Part shown: positions 7,385-13,847 of the stretch, piece by piece
Layout: every line of letters begins with the position of its first letter
Numbering within the stretch: position 1 is the stretch's first letter
Source: Planctomycetales bacterium
GTDB lineage: Bacteria > Planctomycetota > Planctomycetia > Pirellulales > Thermoguttaceae
Direction: 5' to 3'
Assembly: GCA_007122045.1 (NCBI GenBank)
Contig: SKJM01000664.1
Span: 1 to 13,981, forward strand
DNA: 13,981 nt
Made by a program: the position numbers and the translations under genes
Notes under the pieces: model-generated
What the model was told of the DNA's origin: nothing
What the model saw: the letters and a program-made list of their open reading frames with translations, nothing else
Database searches by the model: none

Positions 7385-8161
7385 TCAGGGAGCGTTGGGC
7401 ATCTTGGCTTGAATCCACTCGTAATAGTCAAGCATCTTCAGCTTGCCGGCCGCCGGCCGATCGAGGATGCACATGGCCTTGCGGTGCAACTGCAGCGCGC
7501 TGGCCGTGTTCATCGTGGTGATCGGCCCCTCGAGGGCGTTGGCGACGGCCTGGGCCTTCTTCTCGCCGTTGGCCAGCAGCACGATCTCGCGCGCTTCGAG
7601 AATGGTACCCACCCCCATCGTGATGGCGTAGATGGGCACTTCGTCGGGCGAGTTGAAGAAGCGGGCGTTGTCCTCGATGGTCTGCCGGGCGAGGGTCTTG
7701 ATGCGCGTGCGCGAGCCGAGCGAGCTGGACGGCTCGTTGAACGCGATGTGCCCGTCGCCCCCGATGCCGAGCACCTGCAAGTCGATGCCGCCGCAATCGC
7801 GGATGCGCTGCTCGTACCACGCGCAGAAGGCCTCGTAGTTGTCGGTCGTGCCCGAGGGGATATACGCATTCTGCTTCGGGATGTTGATGTGCTTCAGCAG
7901 GTTTTCCCGCATGAAGTAATGGTAGCTTTGCGGGTGGCTTTTCGGCAGCCCGACGTACTCGTCGAGGTTGAAGGTGGTGACCTGGGAGAAGTCGAGCCCT
8001 TCATCCTTGTGCATGCGGATCAGCTCCTGGTACAGGCCCAGGGGGGTCGAACCGGTGGCCAGGCCGAGCACGGCGTTCGGTTTGGCATTGAGGACCCGGG
8101 CCACGACGCGCGCGGCTGCCTGCGACACCTGTTCATAGGTTTCTTTGACAATGACTTCCAT
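7385..8161 (-). CDS. nagB: Glucosamine-6-phosphate deaminase
   Basis: A 258-residue protein close to E. coli NagB (266 residues) over its whole length. It interconverts glucosamine-6-phosphate with fructose-6-phosphate plus ammonia. Visible active-site blocks are the phosphate loop 'LATGSTPLGLY', 'TFNLDEYVGLPKSHPQSYHYF' (split: catalytic Asp in LDEY), 'GIGGDGHIAFNEP' with Asp, His and Glu of the catalytic set, 'SRTRIKTL' and 'YAITMGVGTIL'. The Arg/Lys of RTRIKTL, which in E. coli also belong to the allosteric GlcNAc-6-P site, are kept. The start at 8161 has GAGG nine bases upstream; the longer frame to 8353 runs through the ACP gene and is a shadow. It is third in the run, 40 bases after the ACP. 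The direction in vivo (catabolic or amino-sugar forming) is open; no nagA or PTS gene is nearby. Confidence 0.95.
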   Translation of the reverse strand: MEVIVKETYEQVSQAAARVVARVLNAKPNAVLGLATGSTPLGLYQELIRMHKDEGLDFSQVTTFNLDEYVGLPKSHPQSYHYFMRENLLKHINIPKQNAYIPSGTTDNYEAFCAWYEQRIRDCGGIDLQVLGIGGDGHIAFNEPSSSLGSRTRIKTLARQTIEDNARFFNSPDEVPIYAITMGVGTILEAREIVLLANGEKKAQAVANALEGPITTMNTASALQLHRKAMCILDRPAAGKLKMLDYYEWIQAKMPNAP

Positions 8162-8201
8162 TGTTTGCGACCTCAGCCGGTTGTGTGGAGACGGCGGCGT
8201 C

Positions 8202-8444
8202 CTATTCCACCAGGGCGCCAATGAAGTCGACCGCCCCTCCCACCGTATCGACGGCCAGGGCGGCGTCTTCGTCCATTTCGATGCCGAACTCTTCTTCGAA
8301 CGCGGCAACCAGTTCGATCGACTGGGTGCTCTCGGCCCCCAAGTCGAACACAAAATGGCTTTCCGGCTCGACCATCTCGGGATCGACGCCCAACACCTTG
8401 CACGTTACCTTGACGACCCGTTGTTCCACTTCACTTCGATCCAT
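8202..8444 (-). CDS. Stand-alone acyl carrier protein
   Basis: An 80-residue acidic helical protein with the ACP phosphopantetheine motif. 'DLGAEST' at about 34-40 places the modified Ser at residue 39, followed by 'IELVAAFEEEFGIEMDED', the recognition helix II typical of type II ACPs. The usual DSL is EST here, so it diverges from housekeeping AcpP. AAGGAG lies eight bases upstream of the ATG. It lies 35 bases after the acyl-CoA synthetase gene and 40 before nagB. No ketosynthase, acyltransferase or phosphopantetheinyl transferase is in the window. It probably carries an acyl or aminoacyl group for a dedicated pathway rather than fatty acid synthesis, but that is inference from context. Confidence 0.92.
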   Translation of the reverse strand: MDRSEVEQRVVKVTCKVLGVDPEMVEPESHFVFDLGAESTQSIELVAAFEEEFGIEMDEDAALAVDTVGGAVDFIGALVE

Positions 8445-8479
8445 GGCGTATGCTCCTTGGGAAAGAAAAAAGGCAGGGG

Positions 8480-10654
8480 TTATTCGCTCAGTCGGATCCG
8501 CACGTCGGCCACGGCGTTGCCCTTGTCGGCCGCCAGGGCGATGAGCGGGTTCACGTCGAGTTCCGTAATGCGCTGGAAATCGGCCACCAACTGCCCGAGC
8601 CGCACGAGGCTCTCCTCGATGCTGGCCACGTCGGCCGCGGGGCCGCCCCGGGCGCCTTCGAGCAGCCGGTACGCCGTCACCCTGCGCACCATGCGCGACG
8701 CGGTGGCGCGGCTGATCGGCGCCAGGCCGAAGGTCACGTCCTTGAACAGGCTGACGTAAATGCCTCCCAGGCCGAACATGAGCGTGGGCCCGAAGACCGG
8801 GTCGCGCTCGGCGCCGAGGATCACCTCGTAGCCATCCGGGATCATCGGCCGCACGAGCATGCCGTGCAGTTCGGCTTCCGGGGCCAACTCGCGAAGCTGC
8901 CGCAGCATCCGCTCGAAGGCGCCGAGCACCGAGTCGGCCTTGGTGAGATTCAGCGTAACGCCCTTCACTTCCGACTTGTGCACGACCTGGGGGCTGACCA
9001 CGCGGAGCACCACGGGATAGCCGATCTCCTCGGCGAACGCCACCGCCTCGTCGGCCGTCCGGCACAGCTTGTATCGCGGAACCGGCAGGCCATAGGCTTC
9101 CAGCACGGCGAGCGCCTGATCCTCGGGCAGGTACCCCGGGGGCGCGGCGTCGATGATCGCCCGGGCGGCCGTCTCGTCAACGGGCACCCGCTCCACCTCG
9201 TCCAGCGACTGCCGCCGCCACTGGCGCATGCGCTGCACGTCGGTCATGGCGGCACAGGCCCACTCCGGCAGGATGTAGTGCGGAATGCGGGCCTGCTGCA
9301 ACAGGTCGATGCCCGGCTGCACATCGGCCGCCCCCATGAAGGAGCACGCAATCGGTTTGGCCGTCTCGCGATGAATGGCGCAGATGCCGCGGGCGATCGA
9401 CTCGATGTCGGTCATCGACTGCGGCGTGAGGATGACCAGCGCCTGGTCGACGTTCGGGTCGTCGAGCACGGCGCCGAGCGCGGCCGTGTAACGGTCGGCC
9501 CGGGCGTCGCCGATCACGTCGACGGGATTTTTCATGTTGGCCGCGGCCGGCAGGGCCTTTCGGAGTCGCTCGGTCGTGGTCGAATCGAAGCGTGGGATGG
9601 TCAACCCCAACCGGACCGCCGCGTCGGTGGCCATCACCCCCGGCCCGCCCGCGTTGGTCACAATCGCCAGCCGGTCGCCTTGCGGCAGCGGCTGATAGGC
9701 ATACATGATGGCGCTGTTGAACAGTTCCTCAATGGAATTGACGCGGATGATGCCGGCCTCCTCGAAGACGGCGTCGCAGATGGCGTCCTCGCCGGCCAGC
9801 GAGCCGGTGTGGCTGCTCGCGGCGTCGGCCCCCTGCGGTGTGCGCCCGCTCTTGATGGCCAGGATGGGTTTCGCTCCCTCGCCGCGCGTTACCCGGCGGG
9901 CCATCTCAATCAGCGCCCGGCCGTCGCGCAATTCCTCCAGGTACAGCAAGATGACGTCGGTCTGCGGGTCCTGGTGGAGGTACTCGAACAACTCGATTTC
10001 GGTCACCCCCGCCTTGTTGCCGAAGCTGACGAACTTCGAGAACCCGATGCCCTTCTCCCGGGCGTAGTCGAGTACGGCCGTGCACAGCGCGCCGGACTGG
10101 CTGAGGAAGGCGATGCGGCCATGATCCGGCATTTTGCGTGCAAACGAGGCGTTCAACTGCACGTTGGGGTCGGTGTTGATCAACCCGAGGCAGTTCGGCC
10201 CCACCATGGCGATGCCGTACTCCTGGCAGATTTCCTTGAGTTTCAACTCGCGTTCGGCGCCTTTGGGGCCCACTTCGCGGAAGCCGGCCGAGATGACGAT
10301 GACCGACTTCACGCCCTTCTCGCCGCACTGCTTCAGCGCCCGCTCCACCACGTTGGCCGGAAAGACGATGACCGCCTGCTCGACCTCGTCGGGAATATCG
10401 ACCACATAGCGGTAGGCCCGCACCGCACAAATGCTGCGTTTGCCCGGCGCTACCGGATACACCGTTCCCCGGTAGCCGCTGGCCAGGATGTTGTAGAAGA
10501 TGTCGTAGGGCACCGTGCCGGGTGTAGGCACGACCCCCGCTACGGCGATGCTCTCGGGGCAAAACAGGCCATCCAGCCTGTGGCGAGCCGGAGTCGAGGG
10601 CCTGGGGCCGGAACCGGCCGACGCCCCGGTTCCCTTCAAGGATGAATCGGTCAT
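8480..10654 (-). CDS. ADP-forming acyl-CoA synthetase (acetate-CoA ligase family, fused alpha-beta)
   Basis: A 724-residue protein of the NDP-forming acyl-CoA synthetase superfamily, which makes acyl-CoA from an acid, CoA and ATP (giving ADP and phosphate) or runs in reverse to make ATP. Domain order: CoA-binding Rossmann domain (about 28-160), succinyl-CoA-ligase-like domain (about 176-315) with the phospho-His motif 'SSHTGSLAG' (His282), a flavodoxin-like domain (about 325-480), and a C-terminal ATP-grasp beta part (about 495-722). The last has 'VVHKSEVKGV' (His559, the second phospho-relay His), 'MFGLGGIYV' and 'ELDVNPL'. Both His residues needed for phosphate relay are present. No GNAT domain follows, so it is not a Pat-type protein acetyltransferase. 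The start at 10654 is inferred; AGGTG lies ten bases upstream, and longer starts to 10840 look non-coding. Substrate could be acetate or a larger acid. First gene of the run. Confidence 0.92.
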   Translation of the reverse strand: MTDSSLKGTGASAGSGPRPSTPARHRLDGLFCPESIAVAGVVPTPGTVPYDIFYNILASGYRGTVYPVAPGKRSICAVRAYRYVVDIPDEVEQAVIVFPANVVERALKQCGEKGVKSVIVISAGFREVGPKGAERELKLKEICQEYGIAMVGPNCLGLINTDPNVQLNASFARKMPDHGRIAFLSQSGALCTAVLDYAREKGIGFSKFVSFGNKAGVTEIELFEYLHQDPQTDVILLYLEELRDGRALIEMARRVTRGEGAKPILAIKSGRTPQGADAASSHTGSLAGEDAICDAVFEEAGIIRVNSIEELFNSAIMYAYQPLPQGDRLAIVTNAGGPGVMATDAAVRLGLTIPRFDSTTTERLRKALPAAANMKNPVDVIGDARADRYTAALGAVLDDPNVDQALVILTPQSMTDIESIARGICAIHRETAKPIACSFMGAADVQPGIDLLQQARIPHYILPEWACAAMTDVQRMRQWRRQSLDEVERVPVDETAARAIIDAAPPGYLPEDQALAVLEAYGLPVPRYKLCRTADEAVAFAEEIGYPVVLRVVSPQVVHKSEVKGVTLNLTKADSVLGAFERMLRQLRELAPEAELHGMLVRPMIPDGYEVILGAERDPVFGPTLMFGLGGIYVSLFKDVTFGLAPISRATASRMVRRVTAYRLLEGARGGPAADVASIEESLVRLGQLVADFQRITELDVNPLIALAADKGNAVADVRIRLSE

Positions 10655-10723
10655 GGCAATCGGGCACCTGGGGTGAAATTTTTGGGCCACGGTCCGTCGA
10701 TCCGAAGTTCGACCGGGCAGGGC

Positions 10724-10757
10724 ACATTCGCCTCCACACCACCACACAGGCGAGTGT
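10724..10757. repeat. Imperfect stem-loop in the leader of the acyl-CoA synthetase gene
   Basis: ACATTCGCCT (10724-10733) and AGGCGAGTGT (10748-10757) form a ten-base inverted repeat with one mismatch around a 14-base loop of only C and A, on the + strand. It is about 70 bases upstream of the 10654 start, in the 291-bp gap after the DUF362 stop. No convincing -35/-10 pair was found in this gap. It could be an operator or a leader RNA hairpin. Confidence 0.3.
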
Positions 10758-10945
10758 ACCGCCATCCCCCCACACGTGGCCGACGGAACACTGGGTGCGA
10801 TGATTGTGATTGAGCCGGACCGGGATGTCAAGCGGGGCATTCCGGCCCATCGACGCCGACAGGGCCCCGCCTTCCGACGAGTGGGGAAACCGACCGCAGC
10901 TCCGGAGCGACGGCATGCCCGCGACGGGTCCGCCTGCCGCTCGCC

Positions 10946-12334
10946 TCAGAGCATCACGGGAATCAGCTCGATCCCCCGCCCGGTGCCCAGGTTCCGGGAG
11001 TATTGCTTCTGCTCGGCATTGTTCCAGTGCTCGTGAACGCCGAGACTGCCGAGTCGGCGGGTGGCCGTGGCATGATCGGGGTCGTAGAACGTGCCCGACG
11101 GCGGGTCGCCGGCCAGCGCGGCCTCGTGCAGGTAGTCGTCGGCGCCGGGTTGTCGGGGAAAGTCGTCCCGATCCGCCCAGAGGAAATCAAACGCCACGGA
11201 ATCGACGGCCACCGCATCCTGCGAGGCCAGCAGGCTGCACGGCCATTGCCCGTCGAACGGCGGCACCTGCATCGGTTTCGGCTCGGCGTCGCGGGGGTGC
11301 ACGCCGGAAAACAACCCGTCAATCAGGTGCAGCACCGTCTTGCCGCCCAGGTGGGCATGGCCCATCAGGTCGACGAGCGTGCGGTACACGCCGGTTTCCT
11401 TGGCGAAGCAGCCCGGGTGCATGTTGTAGTAGCCCTCCTCCACCGGCCAACGCACCAGCGAGCCCAAGTGGTTCTTCGCGCACAGCGTCACCCCGGAGCC
11501 CATGTGGGCCTTCAGATTGGCGAAGTTCACGAGGTACGTCGCCTCGGCGAAGCAGGTGGGCACGCGGTCCTGCCTGACCCCTTCCGGGCGGCAACTCCAA
11601 TGGAACGGTACGTCCGAGGGAGTCACCGCGGCCCGGCCGAACTTGCCCGCGTGGTCCTCATACCGCACTTGCGGAAATTCGCCGTGCATGATGTCGTAGT
11701 ATTCGTTGGCCAGGTTGGCCAAGGTGTCGCTGACGGTAATGTCGGCCGGGCGGACTCCGGCCTCGCCGGTAAGCTGCCGCAGCAGGGCAACAAGCAGTTG
11801 CGGCGCCGTGTTCATGTAGTCGATTTGCCGGGTCAGCGCGTAGGTTTCGGGATCGACGTTGGGGACGCGCCAGATCAGACCGACCCAGTTGGGCTTGACG
11901 GCGACCTTCTCACCTTTGCGGTACCCGGTGTCGCCGCGCCCGCCGGCCGCGTTGAAGTGGCGGAACAGCCTCGCCCACGCCTCGGCGGGCGTGGCCGCGC
12001 CGGCCAATTCGCAAACGGCGTGCTGCATCATCGCGTCGGCGCGGTCCTGGCTGAGGTGCTCGGGCTGCCACCAGTGGCCATGGCCGGGGCCTTGCCAATC
12101 GAGCACGTGGGGGTCGTGCACCCATACCACGCGGCCGGGCCGAACGCCCTTCGCCTCACCCAGCGGGGCGAGCCGCTCGAGCGGGTCGCTTTCCGGCGCC
12201 GCCCCCCACAGCGGCTTGGCACTGACCGCGCCGGCCAGCGCCGCGGCCGTTCCCATGAAATGCCGGCGGCTAAGGCTGCCGTTGTCGGCGCCCGACTCGG
12301 GGTGCGCCCGGAGTGTGTCGTTGTGGGTATCCAT
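10946..12334 (-). CDS. DUF362 domain protein with Tat signal peptide
   Basis: A 462-residue protein with a twin-arginine signal near the N-terminus, 'SRRHFMGTAAALAGAVSA' with Arg23-Arg24. Signal peptidase cleavage is likely around 'LWGA-AP', so the folded protein is exported. The mature part has DUF362-type blocks: 'KVAVKPNWVG', 'NFANLKAHMGSGVTLCAKN' and 'LHLIDGLFSG'. DUF362 proteins often carry iron-sulfur clusters; here I see no CxxCxxC cluster, so cofactor binding is uncertain. Tat export hints at folding or cofactor loading in the cytoplasm, but the reaction is unknown. The start at 12334 has GGGAG seven bases upstream; the longer frame to 12484 adds no plausible signal. Transcribed on the same strand as the acyl-CoA synthetase, but separated by 291 bases, so probably an independent unit. 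Confidence 0.88.
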   Translation of the reverse strand: MDTHNDTLRAHPESGADNGSLSRRHFMGTAAALAGAVSAKPLWGAAPESDPLERLAPLGEAKGVRPGRVVWVHDPHVLDWQGPGHGHWWQPEHLSQDRADAMMQHAVCELAGAATPAEAWARLFRHFNAAGGRGDTGYRKGEKVAVKPNWVGLIWRVPNVDPETYALTRQIDYMNTAPQLLVALLRQLTGEAGVRPADITVSDTLANLANEYYDIMHGEFPQVRYEDHAGKFGRAAVTPSDVPFHWSCRPEGVRQDRVPTCFAEATYLVNFANLKAHMGSGVTLCAKNHLGSLVRWPVEEGYYNMHPGCFAKETGVYRTLVDLMGHAHLGGKTVLHLIDGLFSGVHPRDAEPKPMQVPPFDGQWPCSLLASQDAVAVDSVAFDFLWADRDDFPRQPGADDYLHEAALAGDPPSGTFYDPDHATATRRLGSLGVHEHWNNAEQKQYSRNLGTGRGIELIPVML

Positions 12335-12385
12335 GGCTTGGCTCCCGGAGAAAGAGGGATGTAACGGACTGTCGCCAACCCCCAT

Positions 12386-12391
12386 GTTATA
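12386..12391 (-). promoter_or_regulatory. Possible -10 box for the DUF362 gene
   Basis: The minus strand reads TATAAC, matching the -10 consensus at five of six positions, about 52 bases upstream of the 12334 start. No good -35 box is at the usual distance; the region where it would lie overlaps the inverted repeat at 12413-12432. Tentative. Confidence 0.28.
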
Positions 12392-12412
12392 GCCGATCCC
12401 GGAGGGCGCTGC

Positions 12413-12432
12413 ATCGCCCGGTCCTGGGCGAT
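12413..12432. repeat. Perfect inverted repeat in the divergent DUF362/VanZ promoter region
   Basis: ATCGCCC (12413-12419) and GGGCGAT (12426-12432) are exact inverted repeats with a six-base spacer. The site is 20-odd bases upstream of the possible -10 box at 12386-12391 and lies in the 270-bp gap between two divergently read genes. That position would suit an operator for a dimeric regulator, though a chance repeat in GC-rich DNA is possible. Confidence 0.35.
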
Positions 12433-12604
12433 CCGCCTTTCCGGCCGCTGTGCCGGCCGGTACCATGGACGCAATCATCCTCACGACGTGGGGCCTGCAC
12501 CCCTTAGGGGGCGGCTTACCGCGAAGTCATTATTTCCATTACGATAGACGTTCCCGACCCGTTCGCCGTTGAGCACGAGCCCGGAACGTCGTGCCGCAGC
12601 CCTG

Positions 12605-12997
12605 ATGAAACACGATCAGCAAATCACTACCCGGATGGTCCGAGCGGCATGCCTGTGCTCGTGGATGGTGGTGACCACCCTGCTCCTGGTACCCAACCCA
12701 GGTGTGCTGGTGGGGATGCGGCAAGCGCCCCTTGCGAGGTATGCGCTGCTGGCGCATGTCGGCTCTTTCTTCCTGCTCAGCGTGCTCACCCTGTCAAGCC
12801 GGCTTCCCCTTTCCGTGCCGGCAACGCTTGCAGGGCTGCTGTTCTACGGAGCGGCCGTGGAACTGCTGCAAGGACTGGTGCCGCGCCGGACGGTTTCGTT
12901 CGCCGACTTTCTGGCGAACGCCCTTGGAATCGCCATGGGCGCAGCCGCATACGCCGCCGCCGCGTGGTATCGGCGACGGCGCATCGACGCGCGGTGA
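12605..12997 (+). CDS. VanZ-like small membrane protein
   Basis: A 130-residue protein with about four hydrophobic helices (roughly 12-30, 46-64, 70-88, 100-121) and a C-terminal Arg-rich tail. The VanZ signature is visible: a His in the 'LLAHVGSFF' helix, then 'YGAAVELLQGLVPRRTVSFADFLANALG', split as a Glu-Leu-Leu-Gln block and a 'SFADFLANALG' block with the conserved Asp and Asn. VanZ-family proteins sit in the cytoplasmic membrane; one gives low-level teicoplanin resistance in enterococci, but most are of unknown function. The start is uncertain: ATG at 12605 (chosen for family length) or TTG at 12569, neither with a clear ribosome binding site. It converges on the DUF3467 gene with 12 bases between stops. 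Confidence 0.85.
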   Translation: MKHDQQITTRMVRAACLCSWMVVTTLLLVPNPGVLVGMRQAPLARYALLAHVGSFFLLSVLTLSSRLPLSVPATLAGLLFYGAAVELLQGLVPRRTVSFADFLANALGIAMGAAAYAAAAWYRRRRIDAR

Positions 12998-13009
12998 GTG
13001 GACCGGCTG

Positions 13010-13420
13010 CTACCGCTCGCCCCCACCGGGGGGTGGAGTTTGCGCCTGGGAGATCACTCCCGGCCGCACCCGCTTCTGAACGTCGGTTTCCAGCACGCCG
13101 AACGTGGCTTCGTGGCGCTGGATCGTCAGCGTCAGCGCATGCAGCATCCGCTTGGCCGTGTAGAAGTTGGTGATGATCCGTTGCGTGACGGGGATGGGGC
13201 TGGTGGGAACCCCGAACGGCTGCGAGTTCACGCCGAAGTCGATGATCAACTCTTCCGGCGTGCCGGTAACGCGACAGAAGTTCGCGTACGTCGCCGTTGC
13301 CCTGGTGTCGTCGATCTCGACTTGGGGGCGCTGTTGGGCCTGCCGGGGCGCGCCCGGCTGACCCGGGCTACCCGTGGGCGCCGATGCTTCCGTTGGTTTG
13401 TTTTCCGGTTCTTTCGCCAC
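13010..13420 (-). CDS. DUF3467 domain protein
   Basis: A 136-residue soluble protein. The first 35 residues are Pro/Gln/Gly-rich and probably disordered. The rest carries the DUF3467 core, with 'ATYANFCRVTGTPEELIIDF' followed by 'PIPVTQRIITNFYTAKRMLH' and 'HEATFGVLETDVQKRV'. The family is common in Planctomycetota and has no established function. The start chosen is GTG at 13420, because GGAG lies seven bases upstream of it. The in-frame ATG at 13435 has no ribosome binding site. A sigma-70-like promoter with a perfect TATAAT lies about 100 bases upstream. Reads toward the VanZ-like gene. The end of the gene contains a Pro-Gly run encoded by a C/G-rich stretch. Confidence 0.9.
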   Translation of the reverse strand: MAKEPENKPTEASAPTGSPGQPGAPRQAQQRPQVEIDDTRATATYANFCRVTGTPEELIIDFGVNSQPFGVPTSPIPVTQRIITNFYTAKRMLHALTLTIQRHEATFGVLETDVQKRVRPGVISQAQTPPPGGGER

Positions 13421-13518
13421 AATCGCTCTCCTCATTAGCTAGTGTGTGCAGCATGCAACACGCGTCCCGCCAATCGGGGCGCTTGCCTTCCGCCTCCATT
13501 ACTCGAAACAAGACGGCC

Positions 13519-13547
13519 ATTATAGGAGAATAGCATTTCCTGTTGAA
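13519..13547 (-). promoter_or_regulatory. Sigma-70-like promoter for the DUF3467 gene
   Basis: The minus strand has a perfect TATAAT (13524-13519). Upstream, TTCAAC at 17-base spacing or TCAACA at 16-base spacing would serve as a weak -35. Transcription from about 13512 would give a leader of roughly 90 bases to the GTG at 13420. The perfect -10 in GC-rich DNA makes this the best promoter candidate in the window. Confidence 0.45.
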
Positions 13548-13556
13548 CCGGGGGGT

Positions 13557-13583
13557 GGAACCGCTCCAACGCAGCGCGGTTCC
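13557..13583. repeat. Eight-base inverted repeat (hairpin)
   Basis: GGAACCGC (13557-13564) and GCGGTTCC (13576-13583) pair perfectly across an 11-base loop. No T-run follows on either strand, so it is not an intrinsic terminator. It lies just upstream of the DUF3467 promoter candidate and could be a regulator site. Confidence 0.35.
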
Positions 13584-13613
13584 CTAAAGTGTTGGGCAGA
13601 TTGTTCCGATTAT

Positions 13614-13628
13614 GTTGACGGCGTCAAC
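13614..13628. promoter_or_regulatory. 15-base perfect palindrome, candidate operator
   Basis: GTTGACG and CGTCAAC flank a single central G, giving a perfect 7-1-7 palindrome. Each arm contains TTGACG, a near-consensus -35 box. On the minus strand TTGACG is followed 16 bases later by AACAAT, a four-of-six -10. It lies between divergently read genes, so it could be a regulator site, a promoter element, or both. Confidence 0.4.
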
Positions 13629-13847
13629 TAGAGAGAGTTTGCGGGCCGGCCGTGCCCCTCGTTCCCCGCTGAGCGTGGAAACGGTCAAAGAATGGCCACG
13701 GCTCCCCACGGCGACGGACGCAAAATGTCGCCACCGGTCGGAGCACGGCAAGGAGACGCGAGCGGCCTCGGGCTGAAGCCCAAGACCCCCAATTGCGCCA
13801 AGATCCCCCAACTCACCCAGCTTGCCTGAGCTACGAGGCCTCGGAAC

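Larger units (their letters stand above)
13436..13847. other. Non-coding gap between DUF3467 and the lipoprotein gene
   Basis: About 412 bases (427 from the chosen GTG) between divergently read genes, with no convincing coding frame; the 91-residue minus-strand frame at 13584-13859 is low-complexity and lacks family features. The gap holds a promoter-like site (13519-13547), a hairpin (13557-13583), a 15-base palindrome (13614-13628) and GGGCTGAAGCCC (13770-13781). It also holds a short direct repeat beginning CCAAGA at 13780 and 13798, and a perfect ten-base palindrome CGAGGCCTCG at 13834-13843 next to the lipoprotein start. Confidence 0.65.

Noticed and set aside
8202..9065. 287-residue minus-strand frame ending with the ACP
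   Set aside because: Only its last 80 residues are ACP; the upstream part runs out of frame through the synthetase gene. The ACP has its own ATG and ribosome binding site at 8444.
8450..10645. 731-residue plus-strand frame opposite the acyl-CoA synthetase
   Set aside because: Low-complexity His/Arg/Gly/Val composition, no family features, full overlap with a clear gene.
11003..12364. 453-residue plus-strand frame opposite the DUF362 gene
   Set aside because: Antisense shadow of a gene with clear motifs and a ribosome binding site.
13025..13040. C/G-rich hairpin at the end of the DUF3467 gene as a shared terminator with VanZ
   Set aside because: It lies inside the DUF3467 coding sequence (Pro-Gly codons) and has no T-run on either side.
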